Shown piece by piece: positions 9,890 to 22,550 of a DNA stretch of 64,000 nt (its first letter is position 1; each line of letters starts with the position of its first letter). Source of the DNA: Ceratodon purpureus (lineage: Eukaryota; Streptophyta; Bryopsida; Pseudoditrichales; Ditrichaceae); NCBI GenBank assembly GCA_014871385.1, contig CM026433.1:13528023-13592022 (forward strand), in the 5' to 3' direction. Under the pieces are notes generated by a model that saw only the letters and a program-made list of their open reading frames with translations, was not told the origin of the DNA and did not search any database. The translations under genes were made by a program, and so were the position numbers.

Positions 9890-12800
9890 TCTCCTATTTG
9901 TTTTCTTCATAACTCTTTTTGCAATGGTTTTACTGTTTGCACACTTCTTTGTTTCCATGCTTTCCCTCAACACTTGTCAATTGCTTACGCTTTTAAATTA
10001 CTTTTTATTACTTAAAGGAAATAAGTAATAAAAATGTGCAAACAAATGGGCCATTTTTGAAAGTTAGTTTTTCCATACCTTTCCAAAAAGTCATCTCATG
10101 CTTAAAAATTCCTCATACTTTTGGAGATATTCACAGTCAAAGTTTGAAAACACTATTTGAGATCTGCCCAAAACTGCCCAAACTGCGGTATATGCTCATT
10201 TATTCTAAAAAACTGCCTAAAATCAATTAAATTGCAGAAACTTCAAAAATTCACGAAAAATTGAGATTTTACTTTTTTTCAAGTTTTTTTTTTTTTTTTT
10301 TTTTTTTCAAAGTAAATAAGGTTTTAAGGCATGATCTCACCGATTGGATTTTTAATCCAATTATTCTTCACATGCCTTTCATATTGTCAAAGATTGGCTT
10401 TTGTAGTTGAATTTCAACATACATGTATGTGAATAATCAAGCATATCTTTAGGTTTTATAGGTTGTATGAGGGTAAAAATTGCAAAGGCATGTTCCTAAC
10501 TCACCTAAAAACAAGAATTTGAAGAGCCTCATATCAAATTTTTTATCAAGAATGGTTTTTTTGGCCCTCAAAAAACCAATTATCCTTTTTCAACAAGCAA
10601 TTATTATTATTATTATTATTATTTATTTTTTAATTTTTTTAATTTTTTTTTTCATCTTTAAACATTACGATCTCACATTTGGTAAGGAATTTGAATTTAA
10701 GATTTGACACACATATGCACATACAAGTTAGGTACAAGATCCTACGGTTTTATACTCGAAAATACATCAAAAATTAAAAATTTGCACCTTGCATTTAAAG
10801 AGGGCAGTTTTGAGGATTTTTTGCAATTTTGAGGGCATTTGACATTAGGGGTGAAGTAATTATAGAGAGGCTTTGATTCAACCCTTGAAGGCAATTAGCT
10901 CCAAAACAAAAACCCCAAGACGCACATGGTGCACAAAAAAGTTTTCAGGTGATCTACCCGTGTCTTGATCAATCATACTCATATAGAGCATGTACTAAAA
11001 ACATTATTATTGTCTATCAAAGGAGAGTTGTTTAGGAGCATGACCCATAGGTTGGCATGTATAAAATTTGGTAAGGCATATTTTGTGTTAGTAGGAAATC
11101 ATAAGAATGTCTGAGAATTCATTTGATAGTTTTCCATCAATGTCTTTTTTCAATGTTGATGGGCCAGAAGTATCCGTTCCAGCTCGGGTTGGTACCATAA
11201 TGTCTGGAACGTTCAGAGCTTAGGGAGATCCTAAGCGGCTCTTACAAAACCCTAAGCAACACGCACAGATCTCATCTCTTCCAGCACTCCGCTCTCGGAT
11301 GTCTGATCGGCGCCCCGCGGCTGCAACAAGTTTGTGGTTGTGGGTTTGGGTTAATGTTCTTTGTAGCGTATGTCGTGAGTTTTTTCCTTCAGCTTTGCTT
11401 TCTGGGGCGTGGTTTTGGAGTTTAGGTTTGGGTTACATGGCTGATGATTAAAGATGTATTTGCTACTCTTGATGGTTTCGGCCAGCTGATTAAACACAAT
11501 ACCACTAAGATCGATGAGGCTTAGGGATGCTGCTTTTGAGAGGTGTTGAAGGGAGTTGTTTCCAAACGAGTGGATTTGGTTTGGAACGGAGTTGGATCAT
11601 GTAGATGTCCTTGATGGGAGTGAGGGTTAATCTGCGTACAATGCACAATGCACCCCGGGCGGTTCTGAATATGAAGGACGAAATCGCCCTAAGCATGTGC
11701 AAGAACCTATCTTGCGATGCCGGTTGCAAAGCTGGCGTCGTGATGTCTGTCTCGTGTTACTTGCCTTATGCTTCTTCCATATTGCAAGCGTCAAAATGAG
11801 CAGATACATTCCTGTGTCTAGGGTTTTCCTGTTTGGTGCATTCTCTATGAAGATGACATTAGATGACGAATCTGAGTTTAAGGCGAGAGTGAAGGTAGTG
11901 GAACTGTCTATGCGATGTCTTATCGCATGGTTTTGCGAAGCTGCCGGATCTTTCTAACCGCTGGCTTGCCAGTTACTCTGATGCATAAACGAGGCATTTG
12001 TCTGAGAGAATCATCACATTACTTCAATATGGCCCAATGTTTTGCATGTAATTTTTAAGGTGTCCTACATTCTATCAAGGCGTCATCTTGTTCCACTACC
12101 CACTTGGAATTACTACAAAAGGAAGTTATACAGGAATGTGCGAATCCTGCCTCCAAAAAACGACACAACTGCCACCATAACTTGCAGAGGGAATTCTGTA
12201 ATCAAACATTTAACACCTTGAATCCAACCATGCATCCAGATTGTACACTAACAATGTTGCAGACTAGCAATCAATATAATGTACGTACAAATACGTACTG
12301 TGGCTGCCACTGCTGTCGATCACGGTTTATTCATACTAGTCGGGCTAGCAAGGGAGACCCTCTTGTGCTGGCTTACAGTGGTTACTCCCTGGGAAATACG
12401 TTCATTTCAATGAATGATTACTATCCCCACAAGTTTGATCTAGAGCTAACCTTCTGAACTAAAATGGAGGGAATTTTGGGAATGGCACTTTAACTCATCA
12501 TGAAAGAAAATTCTCGTACTTGAATCCATTCGTGCAGCAGCTCTTCCAGTGGATGGGGGGCAGTGATCGTCGGAACCACGACACATTTCCAAACAATAGT
12601 GACGCAAGAGAAGTCGATTAACATAGATTAAGATCCGAAAAGCTGCTCGTCGGCAATCTGATTTTATTGCGGTCACTCCTATGGGCTTATGATTTGAAGG
12701 GGCCTGCTTGTGTAGATTATCAAGTGACTGAAGGTGTTACTGAAGAAGGGGATGTACTGTATTGTGTAACTTATAACTAACAATTCTCGCGCTTATCCAA

Positions 12801-12912
12801 AATGCAAGTGACACAGTTTGTGACTGATCAGAGAAATTTGTTCAAAAGTGCATATGCCGATCGAAAAACAGAAAAATAAACAGCTTACTCGATCGCAACC
12901 TCCAAAACGACG
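9890..12912. other. AT-rich intergenic region, no supported gene
   Basis: Contains a long T tract near 10,283-10,307, an (ATT)n run near 10,600-10,625, and a degenerate repeat with GAACATTACGATCT and GATCCTACGGTT words that recurs near 25,700-25,800. The segment 11,250-11,960 is more GC-rich with short open frames on both strands, but none has a recognisable motif or a convincing exon structure. Confidence 0.6.
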
Positions 12913-12984
12913 TGTGGCTGCTGGGATTCGAGCCCAGGTCTCCACGGCCACAACGTGGAATTCTGACCACTGAACTACAGCCAC
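12913..12984 (-). tRNA. tRNA-His (GTG)
   Basis: On the minus strand the 72-nt sequence folds into a cloverleaf: acceptor stem GTGGCTG/CAGCCAC, D arm with GTTCAGTGGTC, anticodon stem CCACG/CGTGG around loop TTGTGGC (anticodon GTG), and T arm GGGCTCGAATCCC. Acceptor A is at 12,913. The B box GCTCGAATCCC is canonical. A TTTT pol III terminator lies about six bases downstream (AAAA at 12,904-12,907 on the plus strand). There is no intron. The G-1 of tRNA-His is added after transcription. It looks intact and functional. Confidence 0.95.
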
Positions 12985-14243
12985 ATTAGAAGCAAATCCA
13001 CCGAATTCTGAGGTAAACCCAAGCAATTACTGGGAAGGAGATGTCTAAGAACAGAGCAACGTGAGAAGTTCAAAGTTGATGCGGTTGCGATGTTTGTAAA
13101 TTAGTAGTAACAGTCATTATGCGCTTGCAAATACATCAGACGGTCGGAACGAGAATCTGAACACAAGCAACACCGAAGTAAACTTTCTTACTGACAAAGC
13201 CTGCCGCACGAAACAGAAACAACAGACAGCCCAATACGGGAGTCACGTGGGAATCGAGCATCAGGCGCAAAGGAAACCAGTTGAAGTGCAATAAGGCACT
13301 TGCAGATCGCCATCAACACGCCAGACACTAGCTCTATAACGACTACAGACTGGTACACCTGCATGTGAACATGAATTTGCTTGCGGGTACGGGTCTAGCA
13401 AAACCAAGGGCAAGGTCCTAGCAGAGCACTCATAAGACTCTAATACAACCACAACCAGAGTGAACGTAAATCACTCACCGGAACCAAGTGAAGAACCCGG
13501 CAACATGCGCACACAGGGCCATCTCAGGCAGCACAGATGATGGACACCGCTTGATATCCCGTCGGCTTTCAGTCGCAGCTGCTACACAATCACCAGAGTG
13601 GGGTTTGCGGAAACAAGAACTAACTGAATGCGTGAGGCAGAAGGATTCAATTATGTTGTACATAGTACCGGTACTCATTTCCAGATCCAAGCTGGGCTGC
13701 CAGCGTTTTAAATTGAACAGAGCGGGTTCGAACGAGTTGGAAGCTCTAGCTCGTATTTGAGACTTAGTATAGTGGCACAAAACTGATACCGTTACGCAGA
13801 ACAGACTCGAACAAGGAAACAGGTAAAGTGTTCCCGAAGAGCTGGTTGTCTGCTCTGGACTCTGTACACAAGGGCTTCTATTCCAGGTTAAATGTGAATT
13901 TCTACAACCCCGGACTTTGACTACAAGATACTGTAACATTATTAGAACAATGTTTTCCATATAAGTCTTGCAACCCTGAAGTCCCTCAAAAATCCACTAA
14001 GAAAATTTAGACTTACGTCAACCCCACATTAGCTTACAACACCTAGTAATTAAAAAAAAAGAAAAAAAGAAAAAAACATTTCTGGGCTTTGAATGCTTAC
14101 AGCACTTTAAGATGACTGTTCAGCAAATTTGAGGGTTGATACTCAATGAAGTGCACTATGGCTGTAGATGTCTAATGTTACTAAATCTCCACCAAAAAAT
14201 GCGTGATCCTAAAGAAATATTTTACAGGAAATGCTATTGTGAC
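12985..14243. other. Intergenic region, no supported gene
   Basis: Open frames at 13,475-13,960 (minus) and 13,488-13,760 (plus) overlap each other and show no known motif. The last few hundred bases before 14,244 are the 3' flank of the BRIZ-like gene. Confidence 0.5.
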
Positions 14244-17200
14244 TTATCGTTTCTTCTTTCCCTGACGTAGAGTCCGAGTGCTGGACTTGCTGGGTGCAAG
14301 ATTCGCAGGCAATGCCAGGACAGATCCATCTCGAAGTTCAGCTCCATTGCTGCTTGTCTCAAGTACCTTCTGTGCCTCAATAAAAAGCATGAAGTCTCTG
14401 ACCTGGACATCCCATATCTTCACATTAAGGACACGGATGGACAAGAGGGTCAAATGCATAGAAAAACCAATAATAGGATTAAAGACACTGACGAAACGTA
14501 CACAGTTTTTTTTTCTAAGAATCAAAACACTCACGAACCTGTTCTTCAAGATCTGCTATTTTCTCATCTCGTTCTTTTACCGCCTTGATCTCCCTGACAA
14601 ACATCCACCTAGTTAGTGTGTTGAAGAAACCACGTAGCAAGAACTCATCGAAAAAGAGACTAGATACCAAAGCAGTAATCCGAAATATTCAAAGAGCATA
14701 TCAAAATGGAGAGGTAGTAGTAACTCAAATAAGGGGTAACTCAAATTAACATTACCAGAAAGTAAAACAACTATCGTGAAGACTGACTAGAGCCTGAAAC
14801 TCATAACAGGCTTTCTTTTAAAGATGAAAATGTATCAATATCGTTGACAAGCATCATGGGAAACAAAATACAAACCTCTCTTCAAACTCCTTGATACGCT
14901 GCTGATAGACCTTCTGGTTCTCAATCAGACATTTATTCAGCTGCGACAGCCATATTCACGCAGAGTCAAGATATACAAGTCTTCCAAAAATGGATACATT
15001 ATCAAAAACAAACTGTGTTTTATTCCAACACATAAATCAGAAATGTACCTCACGCAAATCCCGGCTCTCTTTTTCCATATTCTCAAGCCGAGTTTGTAAT
15101 TTCCTCAGCTTTAAGCTTACTGAATCATCGACAGCTTGCTGGATTACTAAAGCCCTCTCTTCCTCCATTTCTGCAATTTTTCCTTCGACGGCATGCTGAA
15201 CTGCTAAAATTCTCTCCTCCTCCATTTCTGCAATTCTTTCTTCATAATACTGCACCAATGATGTATTTCAAAATAACATAGTTGCAGACAAAGTAGGTTC
15301 ATATAACATCCTTATCAAGTAAATCAAAAGCACAATTTAAATTGAACAAAATTAATGAAGAACGAGTGACAAGGACACTATCAAAAACATTAACGGAACT
15401 TTATGGCATTCAAAACTGTTTAATCACATATCTGTAGCAACGGAGAATAATTCAGACATGTTACCTGCCGTTGACTGTCCAATTGTGTCATGAGAAGACG
15501 ATCATACTCAGCAACTACCTGATCATGCTCAAACTCACGTATCATTAGCAACACATTTGTTAAACAACCTCATATAATGAGAACAGGGCACCTAATACAT
15601 CATTTGGTTTCTTCAAATCTAACTACTTCCATGACCGAGTACTCCTATATATTTCTCTTTCAAATATCGTATTTCATCACATATAGATCACCATTTATTT
15701 TAGCAGAAGCAGTTGAGTGACTACAAAATATACATCTTGATGAATGCAACAATTTGACGAGTTATTTCTTTCAAAAGAACAGCTTACTATGCAGACAACA
15801 AATCAGGATTAAACTTCTGGTTAGGCGTTTTAGTCCAAGATACTTACAGAGTCTATTTTACTGCTGACCAAAGCTGACTCCATTCCCTGGTTGTCAGTTC
15901 CACAATTGCAGCAATCATCGCTGCCATCCCGGCATGGGGCAGGCAATTCAACAAGCTTCCCGTCGGTTTTGGACTGTATAAGTCGATGAACATAGCCATC
16001 GCCCACATAGTCCCAAACACGTTGAGTCTCGACGTCCAAAGAGTAGCAATGTTGGGTTTCTTGCCAATGATTTACAGCATGTCTTTCCTTGTATCTGTTC
16101 AATAAATAACCAACTTGGTCAATACAGGAAGTTGCAGCAATTGAATATGACTCCACCCAGAGAGTCAAATGCTGCACCTATATGATCGGACCCTTCCTGT
16201 GGACCCACAAATTCAATAGCAACAACTGCAATAGACTACTGATGTAAATCAAGGCAATCAGTTTAATCCTGATTTGTTGTCTGCATAGTAAGCTGTTCCT
16301 TGGAATTAGCATGTACTTATAGACAACAAATCAGGATTAAACTGGTTGCCTTGATGTAAACAATTGCTGTACATCAAGTGTCGCAAGGCAAGGAGACGCA
16401 CCGTCCACAACCAACAAATCCACAAATAACGCATATCCAAAGATTTTCTGAAGTCCCACAAACAAAACATGTGGAATTCTCAGATTGTTGCTGGCAGTAT
16501 CGGCAGACCTGGTTAAATTCAATACACATGATCATCAGTTTCTGATACTCAGTTTTTGGAAACCAAAACACATGATCCTCAGTTTCCCTGCAACAATTCC
16601 TATAGAAGTGATATTTGCTACTAACTTACTGGGCAAGAAGAATCGGTCCACTTTGAAATGCAGGTGCTGTGGAATGAGTGGTTGCAGACCGTTGTAAGGA
16701 TTCCACTAATTTGCTGGTCAAGCCTCTCTGTATACACCAATTAAACCAAGCTAAAAACACTAAAAAATTGGAGCACAATTCATCCTCGCCAGCCCAACGA
16801 CACACTTAGAACTACTCAGTAGAAAGGTCAATCTTGCTGACTAGACCTCGTTTCCAATTTAGTGAGGTTTCTCTTAAAAGCTACATAATTTTTTTAGGTA
16901 TTATTAATAGATTTCAAGATAAAGATAATGAAACATACAGTCAAAGGGTGCTGAATTGGAAGGACACTCTCAACATTACCTAAACAAACCGGGCAAGTAG
17001 GAAGTTCTGTAAGTCCTGAAGGAGGAGCCGATGCTTGCTCAGCGGTCTCTGTAAACTGAACGTCTGCCGTAAACAGCACATGGCACAACTCTGCCTGCAA
17101 GTATAACAAAGGTATTAATCTCTACATTTCATCGTTACAAGGTACATGTCATAGTTTATGGGCGCTCCATGAACACTCACTTCCTTTCAAAACGAAATTG

Positions 17201-18132
17201 CAAGAGGAATCCTTACCTCCAGCGAAGAAAAAGGCTTCAAGTTATAGTGCTGATAGAAGTCGTCAGCAAATTGTTGCGAGTCAAATGTCATGAGCACACA
17301 GTACCTATCTGTCTGCCCGTCATTCCTGCAAAATGATGGTGAATGCAATAAGATATAAATCAAGAATATATTTGCTTAATACATGATATTAGGGTTACAT
17401 AGACCCTCCCGAGTATGAGAAAACCATAGTCTTCAAAATATTTCAGTTTTAAAAAAATAATCTTATCTCAAACTTATTAGTATATGATGCCCTTTTTGAG
17501 GGTAATTCGGAGAACTCTTCCACCACATAAGAGCATCCAGTACCAATGACGATCTCAAGTTCCCCAAAACTTCAGGTGCTTGGGCATAAGCAAATACCTA
17601 ACAAAACGCATCTCTTTGATGTTCTGAATGAAAGCTCCGGTAAATTGACAAAAGTCAGAGCCGGTCATATGGTTGGGAACAGCCAGCACACATAATCGCT
17701 CACTCCGACCTTCCTGCACATCATCATCACCACAAGTTTCAGCATACGGGTTCTAGAATCGCTCTAAGCAAATAAGCAAATGTGCTTCAAAAATTTTGAG
17801 ATCCGTTTATGAGAACAAGACTAGCAAATTTGTACCGGAAGTTTCTCCAGTGTACCCGGCTCGGACGCAGTGTCCCTATACAAATGCATGACACCACGTG
17901 TGGCTTCCACTCGTGGATTTCCGGAAGAAAACTTGATCGCTTTGGTGATGTCATCGACTGTCGGTTTTGCTTCATCTCCGCCACCTTCACTAGTTCCTCC
18001 ATCTTTTGAAGCCGATGCTGAAATTGCAGGCTGGTCTGTAGAACCATCGTCCGCCGTGACACCCAAGCTCAACATTGCATCAAGCGCTTCTTCGGAGGGA
18101 TGCTCAAGTGCATGAACCTTCAAACTAAACAT
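14244..18132 (-). CDS. BRIZ/BRAP2-like RING-H2 and UBP-type zinc-finger E3 ubiquitin ligase, 12 exons
   Basis: Exons, high to low: 18,132-17,836; 17,713-17,598; 17,325-17,217; 17,094-16,980; 16,727-16,630; 16,508-16,402; 16,094-15,848; 15,518-15,465; 15,249-15,049; 14,940-14,876; 14,593-14,539; 14,402-14,244. All ends are GT-AG and the sum is 1,623 nt, exactly 540 codons plus stop. Order: BRAP2-type RRM-like region (about residues 60-175), RING-H2 with ligands C208, C211, C227, H229, H232, C235, C244, C247, UBP-type zinc finger (about 250-330, with WICVICGFVGCGR and HAVNHW), then a coiled coil rich in EMEEER (about 365-500) and a basic tail GKKKR. This is the architecture of plant BRIZ1/BRIZ2, which form a hetero-oligomeric E3 needed for germination in Arabidopsis (established knowledge). 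Start chosen at the only ATG that begins the conserved N-terminal exon. An AT microsatellite lies about 300 bp upstream. Confidence 0.92.
15779..15814 (+). repeat. 36-nt inverted repeat, arm in intron 7 of the BRIZ-like gene
   Basis: Perfect reverse complement of 16,261-16,296. It lies in the intron downstream (in gene direction) of the UBP-finger exon 15,848-16,094. A shorter third copy in this same orientation is at 16,321-16,342. Confidence 0.95.
16261..16296 (-). repeat. 36-nt inverted repeat, arm in intron 6 of the BRIZ-like gene
   Basis: Perfect reverse complement of 15,779-15,814. It also forms a local inverted pair, about 40 bp long, with 16,321-16,358 (16,242-16,281 against 16,321-16,358), so intron 6 can fold on itself or pair with intron 7. 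Confidence 0.95.
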
Positions 18133-18423
18133 TGGTCGTCCGTCGAATTACCTGTGATCCTGCCAAAGGAAAACAAAAAGTTGATCCACTATCAACAGCG
18201 GCCACATGCATCAAAACTGCACACTGTCCAATACTTCTTGTAGCATGCATATTGTTACACATGAACTCAAGAAGTCAGATAAATAAATAGCTCTAAAGCA
18301 TTCAAACACATCCAAATACAAAGCAGATTGTCGTGGGGCAACCAACGATCTCCGAACCAAAACACATCGTGCAGAGCTTCAAGTATTGAGCAAAACGTAA
18401 ACCAAACAGGAACTGCAAACGTC

Positions 18424-18426
<3 letters not shown>

Positions 18427-18513
<87 letters not shown>
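18427..18513. repeat. (TA)n microsatellite, about 43 units
   Basis: Uninterrupted alternating TA located about 300 bp 5' of the BRIZ-like start codon, in its presumed promoter or 5' UTR. Confidence 0.98.
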
Positions 18514-18515
<2 letters not shown>

Positions 18516-20380
18516 CCCTATCTCGTAACTGATCTCATCGGAGAATAGGTCGGAACTTAGGATCACAGCATGCTTTCAATTTCCTCTCGTGCAATAAAGG
18601 TACTCTCGCATATCTTCCTCTGAACACTAATTCTATTAGCTACCAGAGGCAGACATGCTAAACCCCCTTCGTAACCAAACCAGTAATTTCTCGATCCCGT
18701 GGTCCCCCTCGTCAGAACAGTGCTATTTCACATTAACATGTTTTTGCATAGAAACCCTACTTAATAAACGACGACCTGCCTGTCGATGGCCCTCCTGCCA
18801 AAACCCCTGCCAACACGCTGCTTTAGCTTCTTTACATGTAAGCATCCCGTCTGAGCCTTCTCTGAATCTACAATATGCAGCGGGAACACGAACTTCTTGA
18901 TAGACTCCTAGTTCTCAGGAACTGGCACTTCCGTTTACAGCACTGCCTTTCAAATGCAATATGGCCGACTCAACAGTTAAAATCTAGAATCCATTGTAAA
19001 TTATCTTAACAAAGAAAAAACCGCACGCAGGAGAAAGACAAAACTCTAGGAGAAAGACGTGCTCCTTAGAGCTTGCACTACAAGAGCAAGGCGCCTCCAG
19101 CTTCAACACAAGAGGATTAAATTAAAATTCAAAAGCCCGATGAAGAAGAAACTGCTCGCATCATCCATTTTCCAAAAACCGCCTAAACGCTTAAAAATCC
19201 TCATCGGACTCGTGCTCTCAGAACTCAAATCTCCATTTCCAACAGGAGGACTAAATCCTCCATTGAAATCCCGACGAAGTAGAAAATGCTATCATCATCA
19301 TCTTTTCCAAAAACACCGAAACAAAACGCTTCAAAACTCGTCATAGACTCTAACTACATAGAACTGGCACTTCCGATTTCAAAGCAAGGTGCTTCCAGCT
19401 CCAGCGATTGCAATTTCTTCCGGACATCCACAGTCCAAAAAGCCGACTAAATCCTAAATCAAAATCCGACTAAGAAAAAACTGCTCGCATCATCCATTTT
19501 TCCAAAAAACCGAAAGTAAACGTTAAAAAAAGCTCAATAACTCAACTCCTCATAGCACGGACTTGCAATTCCAACAGCAAGGCGCCTCCAGCTTCAACAA
19601 AAGAGGACTAAATCCTGTATTGAATCCAGACGGAGACAAACCTGCTAGCACCATCGTTTCTTCCAAGCGAAAACCTAGCCGGCACAAAGTCCACAACAGA
19701 CTCGTATTGCTTAGAATTTGCATTTTCCGATTACTGATTCGAGCTCCAGCAAATCTTACCTGGTGAGAAGAGACCGTGAATTGCAGGCGGAGACGCTCGA
19801 ACTTCCGCGATTCTGCTCCTAAACACCTGAGATTTGCGCAGCGGTCCGCTTGAAACCCCAATCTCTGCTCCGCGCTTCAGCTTCGTAACAAAACTCAATC
19901 CTCATGGCTCGTCAACGCCAGTGCAATCCACCTGGTGTCCAATTAGGGTTTCACCAGGCGACCAAGGCATTCCCATGAGCGCTTCTCGATTGATATCTGT
20001 ACATTACTGAGGTGATACTGATGCGATGACCGCTTCATATCCTCCTGATACTCAGGAGCTCAGGCGGTGTACCTCGTGCACTTTTCGATTGATATATCTG
20101 TGTTACTGAGGCGATACTGTTGTGAAATCCGTGTGATGCCCGCGTGATGCTCCGGAGATCGTTGTCGGAGTGGAGTGATGAAGTGAAGCGCTTCGATCGA
20201 GGTCTGGTGTTCAGTCCAGAGAGCGAGCAACGACTCGATGTTCCACAACTTGGAGTGCCAGCCTAACAAGTTGTCTGAAGGCAAGTTTCTGGTGATTGAA
20301 TCGACTAGTCGATTGATGTCCGCTTGCTCAACTTAGGTGATACTGATATGATACTCCTGTAAGAGCATGATGTGCTGCCC
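18514..20380. repeat. Degenerate local repeats upstream of the BRIZ-like gene
   Basis: Two groups are visible. Group 1, 19,060-19,780: blocks such as AAGGCGCCTCCAGCTTCAAC (19,088 and 19,581), CTGCTCGCATCATCCATTTT (19,152 and 19,483) and GAGGACTAAATCC recur with about 240-490 bp spacing. Group 2, 19,985-20,370: CGATTGATAT and TTACTGAGGTGATACTG-like blocks recur three times. No coding signal is supported. The promoter of the BRIZ-like gene must lie in or before this region. Confidence 0.6.
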
Positions 20381-22550
20381 TCTGCAACTTGCTTCTAAAA
20401 CTAGACCGATGCCGTCATATTCTAAAGCCGATACGTCATCACTTTCAATAGTTACCGCAGTGGCTTGTGAACTCTTTGGGAACTTAGGGGAACGGTGGCA
20501 TGGATGAGAACATGCTTAGAACTCAACAGAGCTACTTATCGCTGGTTCAGACTGTGACCAAGTTGAGTCCAAAAGTTGGGCGAGAGTTCCAATTTTCAGG
20601 CTGGAAAAATAACCATGAAATGTACCAGATGAAGCCTTGGGCTGGTCATAGTGTTAAGTCTTAAAGGCCAAGTCCAAAGGTCAAAATCTATGAACCAATT
20701 ATTTCAAAATTTAAAGAAATTATTTAACAATTAAAGAAGTCTAATAAAAAAAGGAGGGTTGAACATTAATGAAGAACATGTAGGAATTTTTTTAGTAATA
20801 GGTTCATTTTTACGACAAAGTTATGACTAATTGAAATTCAGTTTATTTTGAACTAGCATCTAGGTCTAATGCTAATAATTGTCAAAAAGTTAATTAATAA
20901 GGTATGAAAAGGCTTGTGGAAATATAATTAACCCCTAATAGTCTAAGACTCTTTGTCTTCTCGATATATTATATTGATAAAATTTGACAACCTCTCGATG
21001 GAAGTTTGAGTAGCACAAGTAGAGGTGACCAAGTTTTGCTCACCATGGTGTCACCTTGGCACAAAAACTTTCAAAAATTGCCGCCATGTATAGGCTTTTT
21101 TGGGAAAAAACAACTTTTGAAATTTCGTGTTTAGTTTAAAGGCTAAGAGGCCAAACTTTGGGCATATATATTGCAATATGTTTGGTCCAGATAAATGGCT
21201 TTTTTACCTTTGGTCATAGCTCAAACCGGTTCTTAGTCGTATCCAATAAACCATATTTTCATCAAACATGTTAAATGGTCCACGTCTTCTTTGAATTCTA
21301 ACGATGTAGACAGTTCTAACACGCTGTAGTACAGCAAAATATTTTCAACAATTATTTTCAAGGTAATAGCTTTCCATTCAACCAAATATTATCACCATTA
21401 TCATTTAAAAATTGGCATCCTTATCTAATTTTAACTTTTTACTAACTTGGAAGGTTAAGACTTCATATATTTTAAATTTTTTTTTCTTAAGGTTAAAAAT
21501 TTGAATACAATGCTCTGTACGTTTAGAACGTTTAAATGCCAGAAGAAGTTTGTCAAACAACAAAACTGTTGTCTGATCAGAAAAAAATTAATAGCTAGCA
21601 CAACCCACGAACACAGCACTACTCACTAATTTCTGTCAAGCAGATGACTCAACTCCACTGATGATCATCAATACAAAACATACGCCTCAAAGTGCAATCT
21701 ACTAAGTGCGAGATCTCGTTCAATAGCGTTAGACCTAATCAGCGAAGACCCGTTACTATATAGTGATTTCAAAAAAGAGCGATTTTCATCTCACAATTAG
21801 ATTGCATGACAAAAGTTTCACGCATTCTCGGATGTAGATTATACAGATGCCAACGTCATTTCTCAATCATTTTTAAGGCTCACAAATTAATGCACGGGTC
21901 CTCAGACAAAAACAATTATCCGGGTGATATATCTACAGAACCAAAAACAAGTAAACATGAATTCCCTTCCTGCTGATCCCAGTGATTTGTCAAGACGATG
22001 GTTATTCGACATAATCACTTGCACTACTGATGCAAGCTTTTATTCAGGTACAATGCACTAAGAAATCCATTGCACTACCTACACAGTAATGCAAAAAATC
22101 ACCACGGCACTGAGCTCTGATGATCAGAAATCAGCTCAATAACAGATATCCAACACACGGGATAGAAGCAAATTCAGACCAACATGTGCACACAGTTAAC
22201 TAGGTCAAACCCTCCCATCGAAAGGGAAATTAATATAAAAGTCCGATCAACATAACACATCCGACGAGGTTCCCCGATCGAACTGGACCAGCTCACAATC
22301 ATCCACCGGCCTTTGCGACCACCATCTCTATCACTCCCCTGCAGCTCCGCTCTGAACACTACAACTAATCAGAGCATCACAGCACACTGCAAAAACAATC
22401 GTAATTCCTACGTTACCAGTGACTACATTGGAGACCATTCTAATAAGTCACCCAGTTCGAAAACAGAGGCCGCCTCAGCCCCGCTCAAAAATCTCTACTT
22501 TGTACACTGTCAGCTTCTCCGTGCTACAACCCGCATCCAGCCCATCCCCT
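20381..22550. other. AT-rich intergenic region, no supported gene
   Basis: No open frame with recognisable content. The last part is the 3' flank of the germin-like gene on the minus strand. Confidence 0.6.
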
